NCBI RefSeq assembly: GCF_964355755.1
Contig: NC_092680.1
Coordinates: forward strand, 19,197,001-19,261,000
Direction: 5' to 3'
DNA from: Antedon mediterranea
Taxonomy: Eukaryota > Echinodermata > Crinoidea > Comatulida > Antedonidae
Length of the DNA stretch: 64,000 bases
Position numbers and translations under genes: made by a program. The notes beneath the pieces were generated by a model. It worked only from the letters and a program-made list of their open reading frames with translations. It was not told the origin of the DNA and ran no database searches. Below are positions 47,689 through 60,892 of this stretch, in pieces; position 1 is the stretch's first letter, and each line of letters begins with the position of its first letter.

Positions 47689-48299
47689 CAAGACAATCTT
47701 AAAATTAAAGAAGTGCTAACAACTCAAAAGATAAACACAAACTATTTATCCATTTGAATTACTTTTATTTTAATTAAAACACGTGAAGTGAATTAATAGG
47801 TTTGTAAGATACGGTTGTAAATACAGTGCCTTGTATATTATTCGAAATATTACCCTATTGCCAAAACACAGTAATATGCAAATAACTAATATGCATGTAC
47901 TCTGGTTTACAATCCTGGTTTAAACTATTGGGTATTTTGTATCTTGATCAGAGGAAAATATACAGAATTACATGCATATTTATAAGAATACAAATAAAGA
48001 GTAAATTCCTACTCTTAAGTAAAACGCTGTTATTCAATCACTATCATCAATCAATACAAACAAACAAATCTGCAACAATTCTTTATCAAATGATTTTGTT
48101 AATGCAATGTATACAATGATAAAGCTACAACAAATATGCTGAAATTCCAGTTTGTTAATAAGTACATGAATGAGGGCTACAAAGCAATATGTAATGTAAG
48201 TTACATTAATCAATAATGATAATAATAATAATTATAGAGATAATAATAATATAGAGAAAAACATAGAATAGATATTGATAAGTTCACCAAAAAAAAAAA

Positions 48300-48735
48300 A
48301 TTTGCACGCGTATATTTTACCGTAATTGTTTGGCAAGAATTGAGCTTTAAGATGTGTCTTTACGGTGGTGGATAGGCCTACCAAATGTTCCGGAATTTTC
48401 TTAACTGACTTTATTGCCTGAACGGTATTCTTCAGCGAGCTCTTTATACCTTTAACGCTGTAACTCTTTACAACATTCTTGACAGAATTCTTTGCAAGTG
48501 ATCCTGCAGCTGCCTTACTGAACTGATAGCATTGACACCTGATTTCACTCCCTGCTTGACGGCAGTCTTATCTGCATTCACACAACTCTTGTCTCTTGGC
48601 TACAACACTTCTCCCACATTCACCTTTGTTTTTCCTCAAGTCTCCTTTAAATTGCCTATTTTGCCTTTTTGATTGAATCCCAGTAAGCCATAGCTTCGTT
48701 ATGAGCGGCAAAAATATCAATGAACCACCACATCA
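48300..48735 (-). pseudogene. Decayed coding relic, Lys/Val/Ala-rich protein, unknown family
   Basis: Reading the minus strand, coherent peptide segments appear in shifting frames: IDIFAAHNEAMAYWDSIKKAK then a stop (about 48730-48660), KTAVKQGVKSGVNAISSV (about 48570-48520), then after a shift KAAAGSLAKNSVKNVVKS and IKSSLKNTVQAIKSVKK (about 48515-48395) and VKTHLKAQFLPNNYGK. The repeating small/Lys pattern suggests amphipathic helices. I do not recognise the family. At least two frameshifts and several stops make it non-functional as read. Confidence 0.55.
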
Positions 48736-48765
48736 TTTAGTACCACTATACGCTATACATTGCCT

Positions 48766-48950
48766 GAAGCTTGGTTCCCACTAGAACGTAACGCAAGGAC
48801 GTAAACGCAACGCAAGCGTTTTAACCAATGACAAGCGAAGTTATAGACAGTTAGCAATCACAAGCGAATAAGCCATAGCTTGTGATTGGTCAATTCACTT
48901 GCGTTGCGTTACGTCCTTGCGTTTGCGTCGCTAGTGGGAACCAAGCTTTA
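48766..48950. mobile_element. MITE family A copy 4
   Basis: 185 bp with ends AAGCTTGGTTCCCACTAG and CTAGTGGGAACCAAGCTTTA, and the inner CAATCACAAGCGAATAAGCC / AGCTTGTGATTGGTCAATTC. It is nearly identical to the uninterrupted halves of the copy at 14109. Confidence 0.85.
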
Positions 48951-51561
48951 GAATACTATCTATTCAAATAATACAGGTATCCTATTTATAGTTCTTATTA
49001 TTGTATTGTAATAATATGCATAATTATTATAGTTATGTATGACAAAGATAAAATAAGACCTTATAAACATTAGGCCTACATTAAGTAATAGGCCTATATA
49101 AAAATTATAACACTTATAATGATGTATATCTATTAGATCAAGAATGTCTATATTTTTATTCAAACCTCGTATCTCCTTTTTGCTGAAATTGAATTAATAA
49201 TTAATTATACTAATTGTCGAGGAGTTTTAGTTGAACAGCCGAATCAGAAAGTCAAAAAATGTAGAGTTTTTTCAAAACAAGTTTAGGCTACATGCTACAT
49301 GATCTTTGATGCTACATTTGGGAATTTGAATGGTACAAACCGAAATCATAAATCTTAGAAAAAGTAACCAAACCCCGTCCCATATATGTGATTTTTAAAT
49401 GTGAAAGGGTGAAATAATTAAAAACTTATTTAAAAACAAAATGTTATTCAATAGACCTCCTAATGAATTTTGCCATGCTCTAAAGTTATTTTACTTTATA
49501 CTACGTAGATGAAAATACTTGCTTCACAAGTAATTTTCGGGTGGAATTCGAACGAACGTATGCTTATATGAGCGCCATGCACATTTCAGTGTATTCTCTC
49601 TAATACAAAGTTTTTTTTTTACAATTTGTGCCGTTTTTCGGCGTTTCGACGAGTTGATTTCCATGGTTGGTGGCGCTATTCACGCATAACAAAAAAGCAC
49701 ACACATCGGATTCTGGAGAAAGCGTTTGAAATAGCAAAATTTAATTATACAATAAAGGTATGTATCTCTATATAAATCAATATATTTGAGTATTTAGAGG
49801 ATTTAGGACAAGCTAAGGTAACTTATAATATACCGTTTACACTTTGTTTCATATTATGTAGGCTAGTTAGGCTCTATTAAATAGAACCAGCTAGGCTAGG
49901 CTGTTTTGGTAGGAAGGCGATTAGTTAGGCCAACAAAGGAACGTTTCGGACCGAGACGATTCGGCCCTAGCCTAGCCGTTTCAGCCCATTTAGGAGGTCA
50001 GCTTTGCGATGATATGCATTTCTTAATGCTGATTTAATGGCTTATACGCTATACATACAGTCTAGTCTTATCGATAGGCCTAACCACCTTACTACAGTAC
50101 TACTACTAGGCTAGACTTGAATTGAAGGTTTGCATTGTGAACTGAAAACTGAAATAGTCTACTAGGCCTCTAGTAGGCATATTAAAATATAATTGATGTT
50201 TTTCACATGTTTCACATGTTTTATGAATTGTCTTCTTTTACTAGTTCAAGTAGATGTTAAAGTGATTTGAAGGAGGTTTGAAAAATAAATTGATTGTAAC
50301 TAGGCCTAGGCCTACACCTTTGCAATGGTGGCACACGATCATAAATCATGTGTTCTTAAAAATAAAGATATAAAAAAAAAACAGCTACAAAATCAATGGG
50401 GTGAACCTAGAAACAAATATATACTTTACTTATTTTAACCCACCTACTGTATTCGATCTTGTTAGTCACACATCACTGAGATATTCCACAATTAGGTAGT
50501 TTAATAACTAATAATAGATAAATTAATAAAAAATAGTAGTAAAATAAATGATAATAACTTACAGTATGAAAATTAATGATAACTGAAATGATCAACTGCA
50601 AATGAGGTTTTGTAGTTTAGCAATACCTGACAAGATCAAATGTCACTATTTAATAATAGTTATTTTTTTCAATAGAGAATTTTAGGTCAAAGGGGTATCC
50701 AGGAATTGCTATTGAAATAAAAGCCAAGCATTCATGCAAAGAAAAGTGCAAAACAATACTTTTCCTTTCTGTAACAACAAAATGCACATATTGATGGACA
50801 ACATTAAGCTCTGACAAAAAAAATATGAAGACTAAGTTTGGTGGCATGTACTGTACAAAATAAAAGAAATAGTGAATTATACTGTAGAACTCAACACAAA
50901 AACTTGATTTATACATAAAAATAAAATATAATAGATAATTATATCTCAACCGTAAATTGTAATAGTAAATAATTATTATGATTTACCTGACGTTTCGCCA
51001 ACTATCACTTGGCTTTCTCAAAGTGTAGTGACACGTATGTCACTGTTGACCTCTAGATGATGGTGTCAACACATTGGTCCACACTTGACTGAGTTTGTAA
51101 CCGAATTCATACATTTTTTTTTGGTTACATTTAACTATGTTCACTGTATTTGAAGGTAAACTTAAAATATTACTGATACTGTATTTAAGTATTGATTTTC
51201 TTCCTCATTTTTGTTGGTTGTTTTTCCTCATGCAAGATTTGTGTCAGAAATCCATCAGAAACATTCTCAGAAAAGAACTAAGCATAACTTATTTCTTTAT
51301 TATCTATTTTTAGTTAGTGAAACACCAGAGCATATTAAAATTTACAATAAAATATTAGTTTTCTATGGAAATTAATTACTTCAAAATAACTGCAAAATCT
51401 CCTATTCAAAGTCCGATTTTATTAATTATTTTTCATGTTTCTTTAATATTGTGTACAGTAATATACTATTATTATGTTATTGTTGTTAATTATATTAAAT
51501 ATGCTGTATTTCTGTATATTTTATTTAGATCTGACGGGTGCAGTATGGTGACAGTATAAGA
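48951..51561. other. Intergenic / 5' region of the PRDM gene
   Basis: No coding exon is supported here. A somewhat GC-richer stretch at about 49850-50020 with several CTAGGCTAGG and TTCGGCC words could be the promoter or a non-coding first exon of the PRDM gene, but no TATA box or decisive signal is visible. A short shared word (GGTGGCGCTATTCA) at about 49670 recurs at about 41695. Confidence 0.35.
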
Positions 51562-54500
51562 ATGGTTCAAAAAATTGCTTCTGGTAAGGAGTTTTCTAAC
51601 TTATGTAATGACTATGTGACAATAATATTTGTGTTTTATATTCAAAACAGTAATAAAAATGAAGAGATTTGAAAGCTGAAATTCACATCTTTTTTTTTAT
51701 GTTGGATTGTACGTAGTATTTTTAGCATATTCAATTTCTTGCAAAAAGTTAAAATATTTTCACAAGAAATACTCTGCTTGTTTTATCAGCTGTACAACAT
51801 ATCAAGGATAGGAACTTTGTTAAAGGTATTTACAACCGTGCCCGTCGTACCCTCCCACATGGTTTAACAATTGAGCCCACTGACACTCATGTCACAAGAA
51901 CAGGTGTCTGGGCCCAAAATATCTTCTCGAAAGGCTGTGTGTTCGGTCCTTATGAAGGCCCAGATGGTATCGCAATAGAAGAATGGAAGGTAAGAATCTT
52001 AGTGATAATGCACTGTTTTTAAAAATTAGTCCATGCTTAAAAGTATTAATTAAACATTTTCTGGGAATGAAATGCACTTATTTCTCTTCTATATAAATAT
52101 ACAGTAAGGTTCTAGCTCTACTAAGTTTAAAAACATGTTGTAGGGTACATAAAACATCATATAAACATACTTTATAAAGTTTCGACCTTGTATAATGTTG
52201 TATGTTTGTTTAAAGTATAGGTTAATAATAATAAAGAAAAAAATAATATTAATACATTATTTAATACTATTTGCTTACAGGATTTCCAGGAATCAAAAAC
52301 TTCAGAAGATCTTGAAAACCAGTTTAATGAGCGTATGTGTAACTGGATGATATTTGTTAATAGTGGTAGAAATCGAAAAGAAACCAATCTCGAAGCTGTC
52401 TTTTACGACGGCAGCATTTTCTTTCGCACACTGAGAACGATAAAAAAATCTGAACAGCTTCTTGTGTCCCGCTCTGATGTTGAAATCGTCAACTCTGATT
52501 GCACTAATGAAGAAGAAGCTCTATCACAGCCGGTTCATGTTACTACACAGAATAATGACAAACGTCAGCTGGTGAACCTAAGTACTGCTACTGAATTGAA
52601 AGATAGTTCAGAAATTCTTGGTAATGGTAAGAAATAATGATTTTAATTATCATAATCATCTTTTTTTCTTTCATGAAACCCAATCAAGATTAAACAACCA
52701 GATACACAAATTTCCTGGGAATGAACTGCTCTTCCTGTTCCATTTAATTCTATACATGTATAGTATCACCACAGAGTAGGTGGCCTATTCAGATTACCCA
52801 GAACACAAATATATATGCTGTAAATATGAATTTTCATGTAAATGATCATTTTGTATATTTTAAATCACTATTGATTTGTTTTATTTCTTTCTTTTAGATG
52901 AAGAGCTTAGTTTTGATCTTACTGAGTATCTCCAACAAAACCAAATAGAATTGATTGAGAAATCTATGAACTATGAACCACGTAATCGTACAGAACCAGT
53001 GCATTACAAAGGAACCTGTCCACCAGGAAAAACCGTCCGTGGAAATGAGCCTTACATGTGTGTACAGTGTGGTGCACAGTTTGCTCAAAGAAGTGCCTTG
53101 ATGAAACACGAAAACACACATATGGAAGATTTAGGCCGGTATAGGTGTACCTACTGCGGGCGCGTTTTTATTCAGAAAGGATCCTTACAAAAACATGAAG
53201 AAATGCACACTAACAATCAGAAACTAGCTATTTGTAAAGTCTGTTCTGTTTGTTTCGAAGGCCAGTCTGATTTGGCTGAACATTTCAAAATGTTTCATAG
53301 CTCAGAAGTAGGTAGAGCATTTCCTTGTTTTATTTGTGGAACTGGCTTTACTAAACTGGGTAGCTTACGGGCACATCATAGGTTAAAGCATGGCGGAAAG
53401 TATTTGCAAAACTGTCGCTTCTGTATGAAAGAATTCAGAAGTAAATCATATTTGGATACGCATGAATACCAGCATCTTTCTGATAAACCCTTTGCCTGCC
53501 AGTTTTGTAGTTTTAAATTTCAATCCCGATCAAAGCTTATGAAACACATAAAAGGCAGGCATAAAGAAATAATCGAGTCAACTGCTGCATCTGAAAGAGA
53601 GTCTCTTGTCTGCTACTACTGTGGCTACACATTTTCAGTACACAGCCAGTTCATCAAACATGTAAAGTTATGCAAAATCGGCCTACCGAAAGATTATGAA
53701 TCATCAATTTGTCCTGCTTCTACAGAGAAGTACAAATGCCTGGAATGCTTTCTGCCACTCCAATCAAGTAATGCACTTCAAAGGCACATGGAACAAGAAC
53801 ATACAGATAGACCGCATAAATGCAGTGAGTGTTTTCAATCTTTCAGATTAAGATGCCATCTTAAGAATCACATGATGTCTCACAAGCGGTATCCACATTC
53901 TTGCTCCACATGCAAGAAATCATTTAGAGATTCTTCTGTGCTAAAACATCATAAGTGTATGCTAAATAGTTACAAAGAAAAACCAACTCTTATCTGCCCC
54001 GTATGTCATCGAGGATTCTATGGTCGATCACAACACACAAGACATGTAACATTATGCAAGATGGGTACATATAATAAATCAATGATTTATAGAATGAAGA
54101 AGCAACCAGTCTACTGTCAATTCTGCAAGGTATGTTTTTCTAGCCACAAAGAGTTGTTTGCACATGAACAATCTTGTGACGGCACTAAGAATTCAAATGA
54201 TGAACGCAAGTCTTCATATTATGGATGTGGTCTTTGTGGAAAAGATTTTGTTAGCTGTAGTCTTTTGAAGGGCCACTTAAATAGTTCGCATCCTGTGGAA
54301 AATGAAGAAAGTAAGCTGAGGAAACTAAAGTTGAATGTTTGCCTTGCCTGTAAACGATCATTTGTATGTTTAAAGGGTCTATCGCGACATGTCAACCATT
54401 GTCCAGCCTTGGGTAGAGCAGTTGTATTTACTGTTACTTCAAACACAAAGATGTATGGTTGCAGCATTTGCTCTCAGAAATTCAAAACATACACATTGTT

Positions 54501-56358
54501 TAGAAGTCATCGAATCAAGTGTAAAGGAAGAAAGAATTCTGGAAATCCAATTGATGTAAATGTCATGCAGAATTTTAACAAAAATCCAGGCTCCTCTGAG
54601 AATACTAAATTAAGTAGTGAAAACAAAACAAATGAAAATATTGATGAGTCCAAGGAAGAAACCATTGCCCAGCCAGCATTAAAGTTTAAGTGTAATAAGT
54701 GTGGGAAGAGATTCCATACATTACGGGGATTAGGCAACCACAAGGTGTATTGTCGTAAAAGATCTGTCTTCCACAAGCTTAAAAATAATACTCCTGGTCC
54801 TCTCAAATGTGCCGAGTGCTTTAGAGTCTTTGCAAAACGCAGTACTCTTATTGCGCATAAGATGGTTTGCACTGTGCAAAGAAGAAAAGCTCTATCAGAA
54901 GATGGGATAAAGCCTACAGCCAGAAAAGGCAAAATTTTCAATTGTTCAGGTTGCCGCCGGTCTTTTACACGTCTCAAAGGTATTAGGATGCACCAGCGTT
55001 TTTGTATGCCAGATATTACAAGTGAACCTGAAAGTTCAGAATTTTCTAATCCTCAGAGTGATGGTTCAGGGTATTCTTGTAAAATCTGTGGAAAGACTTT
55101 TAAGAAGATGAAAGGACTCCATGCACATGGATTAACATGTATGCCAAACATTGCCGGTGACAGATATCCTCCTATAGGTTCTGGGCCATCAACAAGTAAG
55201 AAAAAATATGGATGTAAATATTGTTCGATGCGATTTGACAAACATTATTATTTAGGAAGTCATGTCAGAAACTGTGCTGGCAGGGCTCGTAAAAAAAAGC
55301 AAGCCATCGCTAAAGTTGACACAAGTAAAACTGAATCAGACAAAATGGATGTTCATAAATCTGAGATGACCGATGATCTGTTCATATGTCGTAAGTGTGG
55401 CACATCTTTTGATAACGAAGAAAAGCTGGTTGAACATGATTATGTTTGTTGCCCAGAGTTTCAATTGAAGGTTTTCTCTGGTGAAAAAAGTGGCACAACG
55501 TTTGCTGAAGAATCTGATGTGGTTAAACATAAAGAGGAGGATCACGATAGAAAGAAACACTTCCAGTGTGGTGTATGTGGGAAAACATTCTTAAGGAACT
55601 CTGGTTTAGGTAAACATCGAATTACGTGTGTTAAAAAACCAAAAACATTTCATAAGGACGTAATTCGGAAAATGCAATCAACCAGTAACAAAATCAAGAA
55701 ACGACTGATTTGTCAAACATGTGGTAATAGTTTCAGCAGTCTGGCTACTTTAAAGAAACACTCAAGGCTAAATCGATGTAAGATTGTTCACAACTGTACA
55801 CTTTGTGGATTTAACTTTCAATCAATCAGTGAATTTGATGAACACACTCAGAGGTGCCAACAAATTCGGCAGCACATATGCAATATCTGCGGCCGGGGCT
55901 TTAGAGTGGCTGGTTTTCTCAAACGTCATACCCTCAGTGCGCATGCTTCTAAACCCACCGGAAAGGATCGTAAGAGCAGTGATAAAATAACTGTTACGGA
56001 GGAACCAGATGTGCAAAATGTTAAATCTGATATAGCAACATCACCGAGTAATCTAAAAGTTGAATCTAGTGCAGACCAAGTTCTAGACAATAGCAGTTAC
56101 TCATGTGGCCGTTGCTATAAGGAATTTTCAACGTTGGAGGAGTTTGCAGAGCATGAAGAGATTGAACACTTGAAACCGAATGAATGTTCACACTGCTCTC
56201 TCAGGTTCAAGACGCAACGAGAACTGTTACTGCATCGGAAGCAACACCCAGACAAGTATCCACATAAATGTAAAATATGTCCCATGAGATACTTGTTCTC
56301 TGCACATCTAAGACGCCATTTTGTTCGGAAGCACACTCGTAAGGGAAACCCTCAGTAA
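51562..56358 (+). CDS. PR-domain zinc finger protein with 28 C2H2/C2HC fingers
   Basis: Exons 51562-51583, 51790-51989, 52281-52626 and 52898-56358; 4029 nt, 1342 residues, phases 1, 0, 1 fit. A PR/SET domain (about 28-140) is spread over exons 2-3: RRTLPHGLTIEP, GVWAQNIFSKG, FGPYEG, NWMIFVNSGRN, NLEAVFYDGSIFFRT and EQLLVS. A PR domain normally ends LLVWYG; here it reads LLVSRSD, and the segment before NWM is short, so methyltransferase activity is doubtful. Residues 242-1337 hold 28 zinc fingers with irregular linkers. Fingers 7, 10-12 and 14-24 end in Cys instead of the last His (C2HC). PRDM proteins are nuclear DNA-binding regulators. I cannot name the subfamily: the fingers are diverse, unlike the near-identical array of PRDM9. 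Further 5' exons are possible. Poly(A) signal AATAAA at 56597. Confidence 0.93.
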
Positions 56359-56596
56359 AATAAGTGGTTTTGAAATGTTTTTGTGGATTTAATAATGCTG
56401 GTATTGATTGATTGATTATAAATTATGATGGCCTTACCATGAATTGTCGGTGATTTTGCCAAATGTAGTTATTATACTGTGTTTATTGTCAACTAACATG
56501 TTAACAATCAATTGTGTAATATTTTGAAGATACCAAGTTGATATTTTAAAAAATAGTAATTGCTAAAATGTTATGCCGTGTCAAAACATTGTACAG

Positions 56597-56602
56597 AATA
56601 AA
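56597..56602 (+). terminator. Poly(A) signal of the PRDM gene
   Basis: AATAAA 239 bases after the stop codon, the first canonical hexamer downstream. Weaker or later sites may also be used. Confidence 0.55.
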
Positions 56603-59600
56603 ACTACATTAATTGTTTCAAACGGTTTTATATGTATTGTTAAATAATTAAGGGTTAATTTTAAAGAAGTTTGTATTTATTGCAATAGTCAATAATTAGT
56701 TACCGTTAGAAAATGATTTTGACAATTAGTTAATAAAGGTCATTGAATCAATTGGTGTCTGCAGTTTGGGGTGTGTGACAAAACTTAATTCTCACTGCTG
56801 TATCCCCACATAATACAACAATATAAACTTACATGTTTTCTTATTAATTTGAAACGTATAACGTTTATTAAATACATGATTTGTGAATGTGTTATAATGA
56901 CAACACTGTGGTCACTAAAATTTAATTCACCTAAAGAAGTGAGCGGTGTACTTCCATTTGTTATTTTTACGGGTACTGTGTGTTTTATTGTTTTTTAAAT
57001 AGTAGGCTAAGGCCTATTGTATTATGCGTGGTAAACTATTGTATTTACTGTATATGTATTTTATATTAATGGTGATGATGTGCTGTTTATGTTCTTGCAT
57101 TCATAATATTTTCGTTTTTCTGAATTTATATCAATTAAATGCTATGATACGTCATCGCACTATTTGTTAAATTCAATTATCTATACAGGTAATGCGCCGT
57201 ATACAGATATGGGAGAAAATTTAACGTATTATTTAAGTCTGACTATTTGTATCGGTATAGGCCTACTGGGTGTTTTTCTATATTTATTTTATGTGATTTG
57301 GTTTTGTTTATAGCAATGTATTGTATACACTACGCTGTGACCAGACCGTTAAGGGTCCATGTCAAAGTTGTCCCACTGCAGTTGCTGCAGTAACTACATT
57401 TTCGTTATTTCTTAACCTGTTTATGTAAGGAAGCTTTTCTTCAAGCAACTGTTTCTTTAGTGACTGCTTCTTCACATATAAACAAACAAACCTCTTGCAT
57501 TACTTCAGTAAACATTGTAGTAACTGCAGTCGAACAAGTATGTTTAGTTTTTCTGTCCGTTACCGTGGTATTTCGTTAAAAAAAACTGCATGCGATTGAT
57601 ATGACAACATTTCAAAAATGTATTTGTTTTCCATAATGGTATATACCTGTCTGACAGATTATGGATGATTGTATTGTTATGGACAGTTTTAATAAATATG
57701 TAAACGGTGATGGCACTGTACAACTGTGTGTACTTAATATCATTTTTATTATATAATTAATCATACATCAACTTTAATTGTTTACACTAAACATGTATCA
57801 TTTATAGTGAAGTGTTGTTGCATATACTGTACTGTTTTCTCGCATTCCCATAGTTCAGAGTTGTTTAATACCAGCTCCTTTTCACTCGCTCATTCATTTG
57901 ATATTCAAAACATGATAGGAAACTGTTTAGGGCTTTTATTTAGGTTGATTTGTCAGTGTTACATTTCGTTTGATCCAGTTTTCCTGTCTTTTAATAATGC
58001 CAGGATTCATATCTATTTAATCATATTTGGAGTTACAATTTTCGTTACAATGCCAGAATACACAGCAACTTTGAAAAATTCGTCAAATTGAGGGCGCTAT
58101 GCTTCGACAAATTAGGTGACTAATGGCAAAATACGTCATTTTAGTGCGCTATTATAGCGTCCTAAAGTAGGCCTAATAATAAAATTGTTTTCCTCTCTGA
58201 TCAGAAATGTTTAAAACTATACTCAGTATGGCCTATAAGTCGTATTATTCGTCTGAAAACTGTACGTATCCCGATCACGTTATTATTACGTAAAAAATGT
58301 TGCCGTAAAGTGAATTGGTCTCGTCACCATTTCTTATGTAGACTTGAAACAAACTCATTCCATTCCATTATCAGTATTTCGCAAGTATGTTCATCTCAAA
58401 GTTTGTCGCCATCACCGTCGTCGCAAACTTCCCTATCCATATTTGTATAAGTCGAATTATATGAGGACCGTGTTTTTGCTAGGCATTCAGCTATCACAAG
58501 ATCACATGTGCAGATAGCTTCTGCGCATGATGGAAACAGTTGAAACCAGCTTGAAGATTCTATAATAAAAAGAAGAAATATTTCTTACAAAAAACGCCGC
58601 TCAGCTGCCTACATGCATCTCAATATTTATTAGAAAATGTTTTCATAGACTCCCTTTTCCCAGGCGTGCTTTGGGGTGTGCGCAGTCCGAGTTTCCAAAT
58701 ACCCATTTTTTCAGCCTTAGTAAACTATAAGCTACCGCATGGTAACTGTTTCCTAATGATTGCGTTCTCTTGAAAATAACTGCCTAATGGAGCGGCGCGA
58801 TAATACATTATGTATGATAATGTCAAATAGACGAATAAAGATGTCTTAAAAATAATCGCAATTGCTATTGTCAAGAATAATCGATTCGTAACTATTAAAG
58901 TTAAAGCCTATGATACAGTTATAATTGAACCGGAATATAATTACGCGTATTGCGTATTCATTTGATGGACGGGTGCGGGGACGGGTGTAAATAATTATTT
59001 ACTATTTATCTTTCTAGTTTGGGTTGACCAACTGCATTGATCTTTCATCACTTTATATATGTTTTTTTTTAATAAATACATTATTCAATAAGGTATTGTT
59101 AGAAGGAAATTATCTTAATTAAAGTATAGTGCCTTTTACAAAAAAATGAATGTATTTTGGTTAAAATATTTTTTCCAAAGACTACTACTATTTCAATGAT
59201 AATTATGCGCAATTATTCATTTTATTGATTTTCTAATTTCCTATTTCGTGGTGCTATGTGCTGACAGCTGGACAGGAAATGTTCAACCGATTTATTCTGA
59301 AGAAGAAATATCTAAAATGATGGTAATTAATATAAGATGCGTCTGTACTATACTTACTGCATGTTATAAGAGATGTGTTTGAACTTGTACTTTCGCATAG
59401 AAGTTTATAATTGTAACTAAGTATGTATCTGGTGACGTCAAGAGGGCAGGATGCATTCGAATAACAGTCATCATGTTGGTAACAGCACCTATAGACAACA
59501 CACAATTAATGTAAGACTTTTTTTAATATTATTTAACACGCGCTATCTATCCGTTATCATGTCCAGCGACAATATACATTTTTCAGTATCGTGTCTGCTA

Positions 59601-60315
59601 ATAGTACTTCGTCCCACATGGGCTACCTGTGTAACAACGATTATTTTTTGTTAGGTGTAAGTTAATATCTAACTTTTGTGGATTGGAATGTCAGCAGAAT
59701 GTTTTGTCGCATAACTTGCATATGCACATACATAATTATACTCTGAATGAACAGATAATAATTATTGAGTATTTTCTGCATTCAGCATTTTGATTGTGCA
59801 CGCCATATGTAAACTGTCCATATTACGTCATGGACACACATTTTGTTAAACAATGTTATTATTTGAATAGGTAGGGACCTTCACATCAACGCATAGAGGC
59901 CTAGTGGTTTAAGCAAATATTTATTAATAATTATATGTACCGTAGTCATTTGAACATCTGAACAATGGAACTAGTTATTAGCAGTGTAAACTCGGATAGC
60001 CTGTTTCAATGTATTACTACTTTTATTTAAGGTAGGTTTCACGTCATCGGTCACAAAAACAATGACGGCTGGAAATGTTTACTATCAATCACCACCGCCC
60101 CATTTTCACCAAAGCATGTTTGTCGTCTGCCACCGCCTCGACAGACGCTGATTGTTGGCAAGCTACTCAATTTCTCCACAAAGGTGCCTTTGCTGTCAAC
60201 AGCGACAATTGTCATTAATTGTACATTTGTTTTGTTTGCTGCCAACCTTACACAAATGTTATCAAATTAAGGGTGGTGTTAATCCTTGTAAACAATAAAA
60301 TCTCCTAATACTTTA
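56603..60315. other. Intergenic, no gene seen
   Basis: AT-rich sequence without a supported exon or RNA gene. Small open frames (57807-58091 plus, 59254-59505 minus, 59451-59654 plus, 60051-60245 minus) have no recognisable domain and no phase-compatible partners. Confidence 0.5.
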
Positions 60316-60319
60316 ACAA

Positions 60320-60892
60320 TATTTGATATAAATAAACTCCGAACAGCTTTATTCATGTTCCGACTAAATCATAATAATTTTTACTAATTCTTACAACACC
60401 AGATCTTCAACTGCAAAAACCCTAATATACGAAAAGCATACCATTTTACTTAGAAGAACATCTTTTATTTACCATGGACCTTATATATTTAATAACTTAC
60501 CGCTCAAACTAAAAGCAATACCCATCATAAATGCATTTAAAACAAAATACAAACAAATACTTATTTCAAACTATTTAGAACATTAGTAATTATTGCTTTA
60601 AGATTGTTCTTTTTTTTCATTTTTGTGCCTTTTTGTTTAATTTTATTTGTCAATTTGACGAAAGAAAAAAAGGGTTTATTTTTCTCTCACTTAAATTAAA
60701 TAATTGAATATATATTTATTTATCTGGAGGACCAAACTTAAAGCCTTGGCTTAATGCGTCCTCCTCACATATATACTTATATTGATTGATTTCTGTTCTG
60801 TATTATATTGTATTTTGTATTGTTTCATTTCATTTCATTATTTATTTGGTCTATTGTGTGAAACAATAAACTTGTAACTTGAAATGAAACTA
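60320..60892 (+). mobile_element. LINE 3' end with the C terminus of the ORF2 protein
   Basis: The frame at about 60470-60585 reads YHGPYIFNNLPLKLKAIP followed by NAFKTKYKQILISNYLEH and a stop. This is the usual C-terminal tail of CR1/L2-type ORF2 proteins (G-P-x-x-W/F-N-x-L-P ... F-K). A T-rich 3' UTR with TTTATTTATCTGGAGGACC follows, ending in CAATAAACTTGTAACTTGAA. The upstream RT is missing (5' truncation or decay). Confidence 0.75.

Noticed and set aside
54219..54977. Antisense open frames of 82 and 156 codons within the zinc finger exon
   Set aside because: Shadows of the C2H2/C2HC coding frame on the other strand; no domain.
60051..60245. 64-codon minus-strand frame with a somewhat higher GC content
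   Set aside because: No domain, no phase-compatible neighbours; may be chance.
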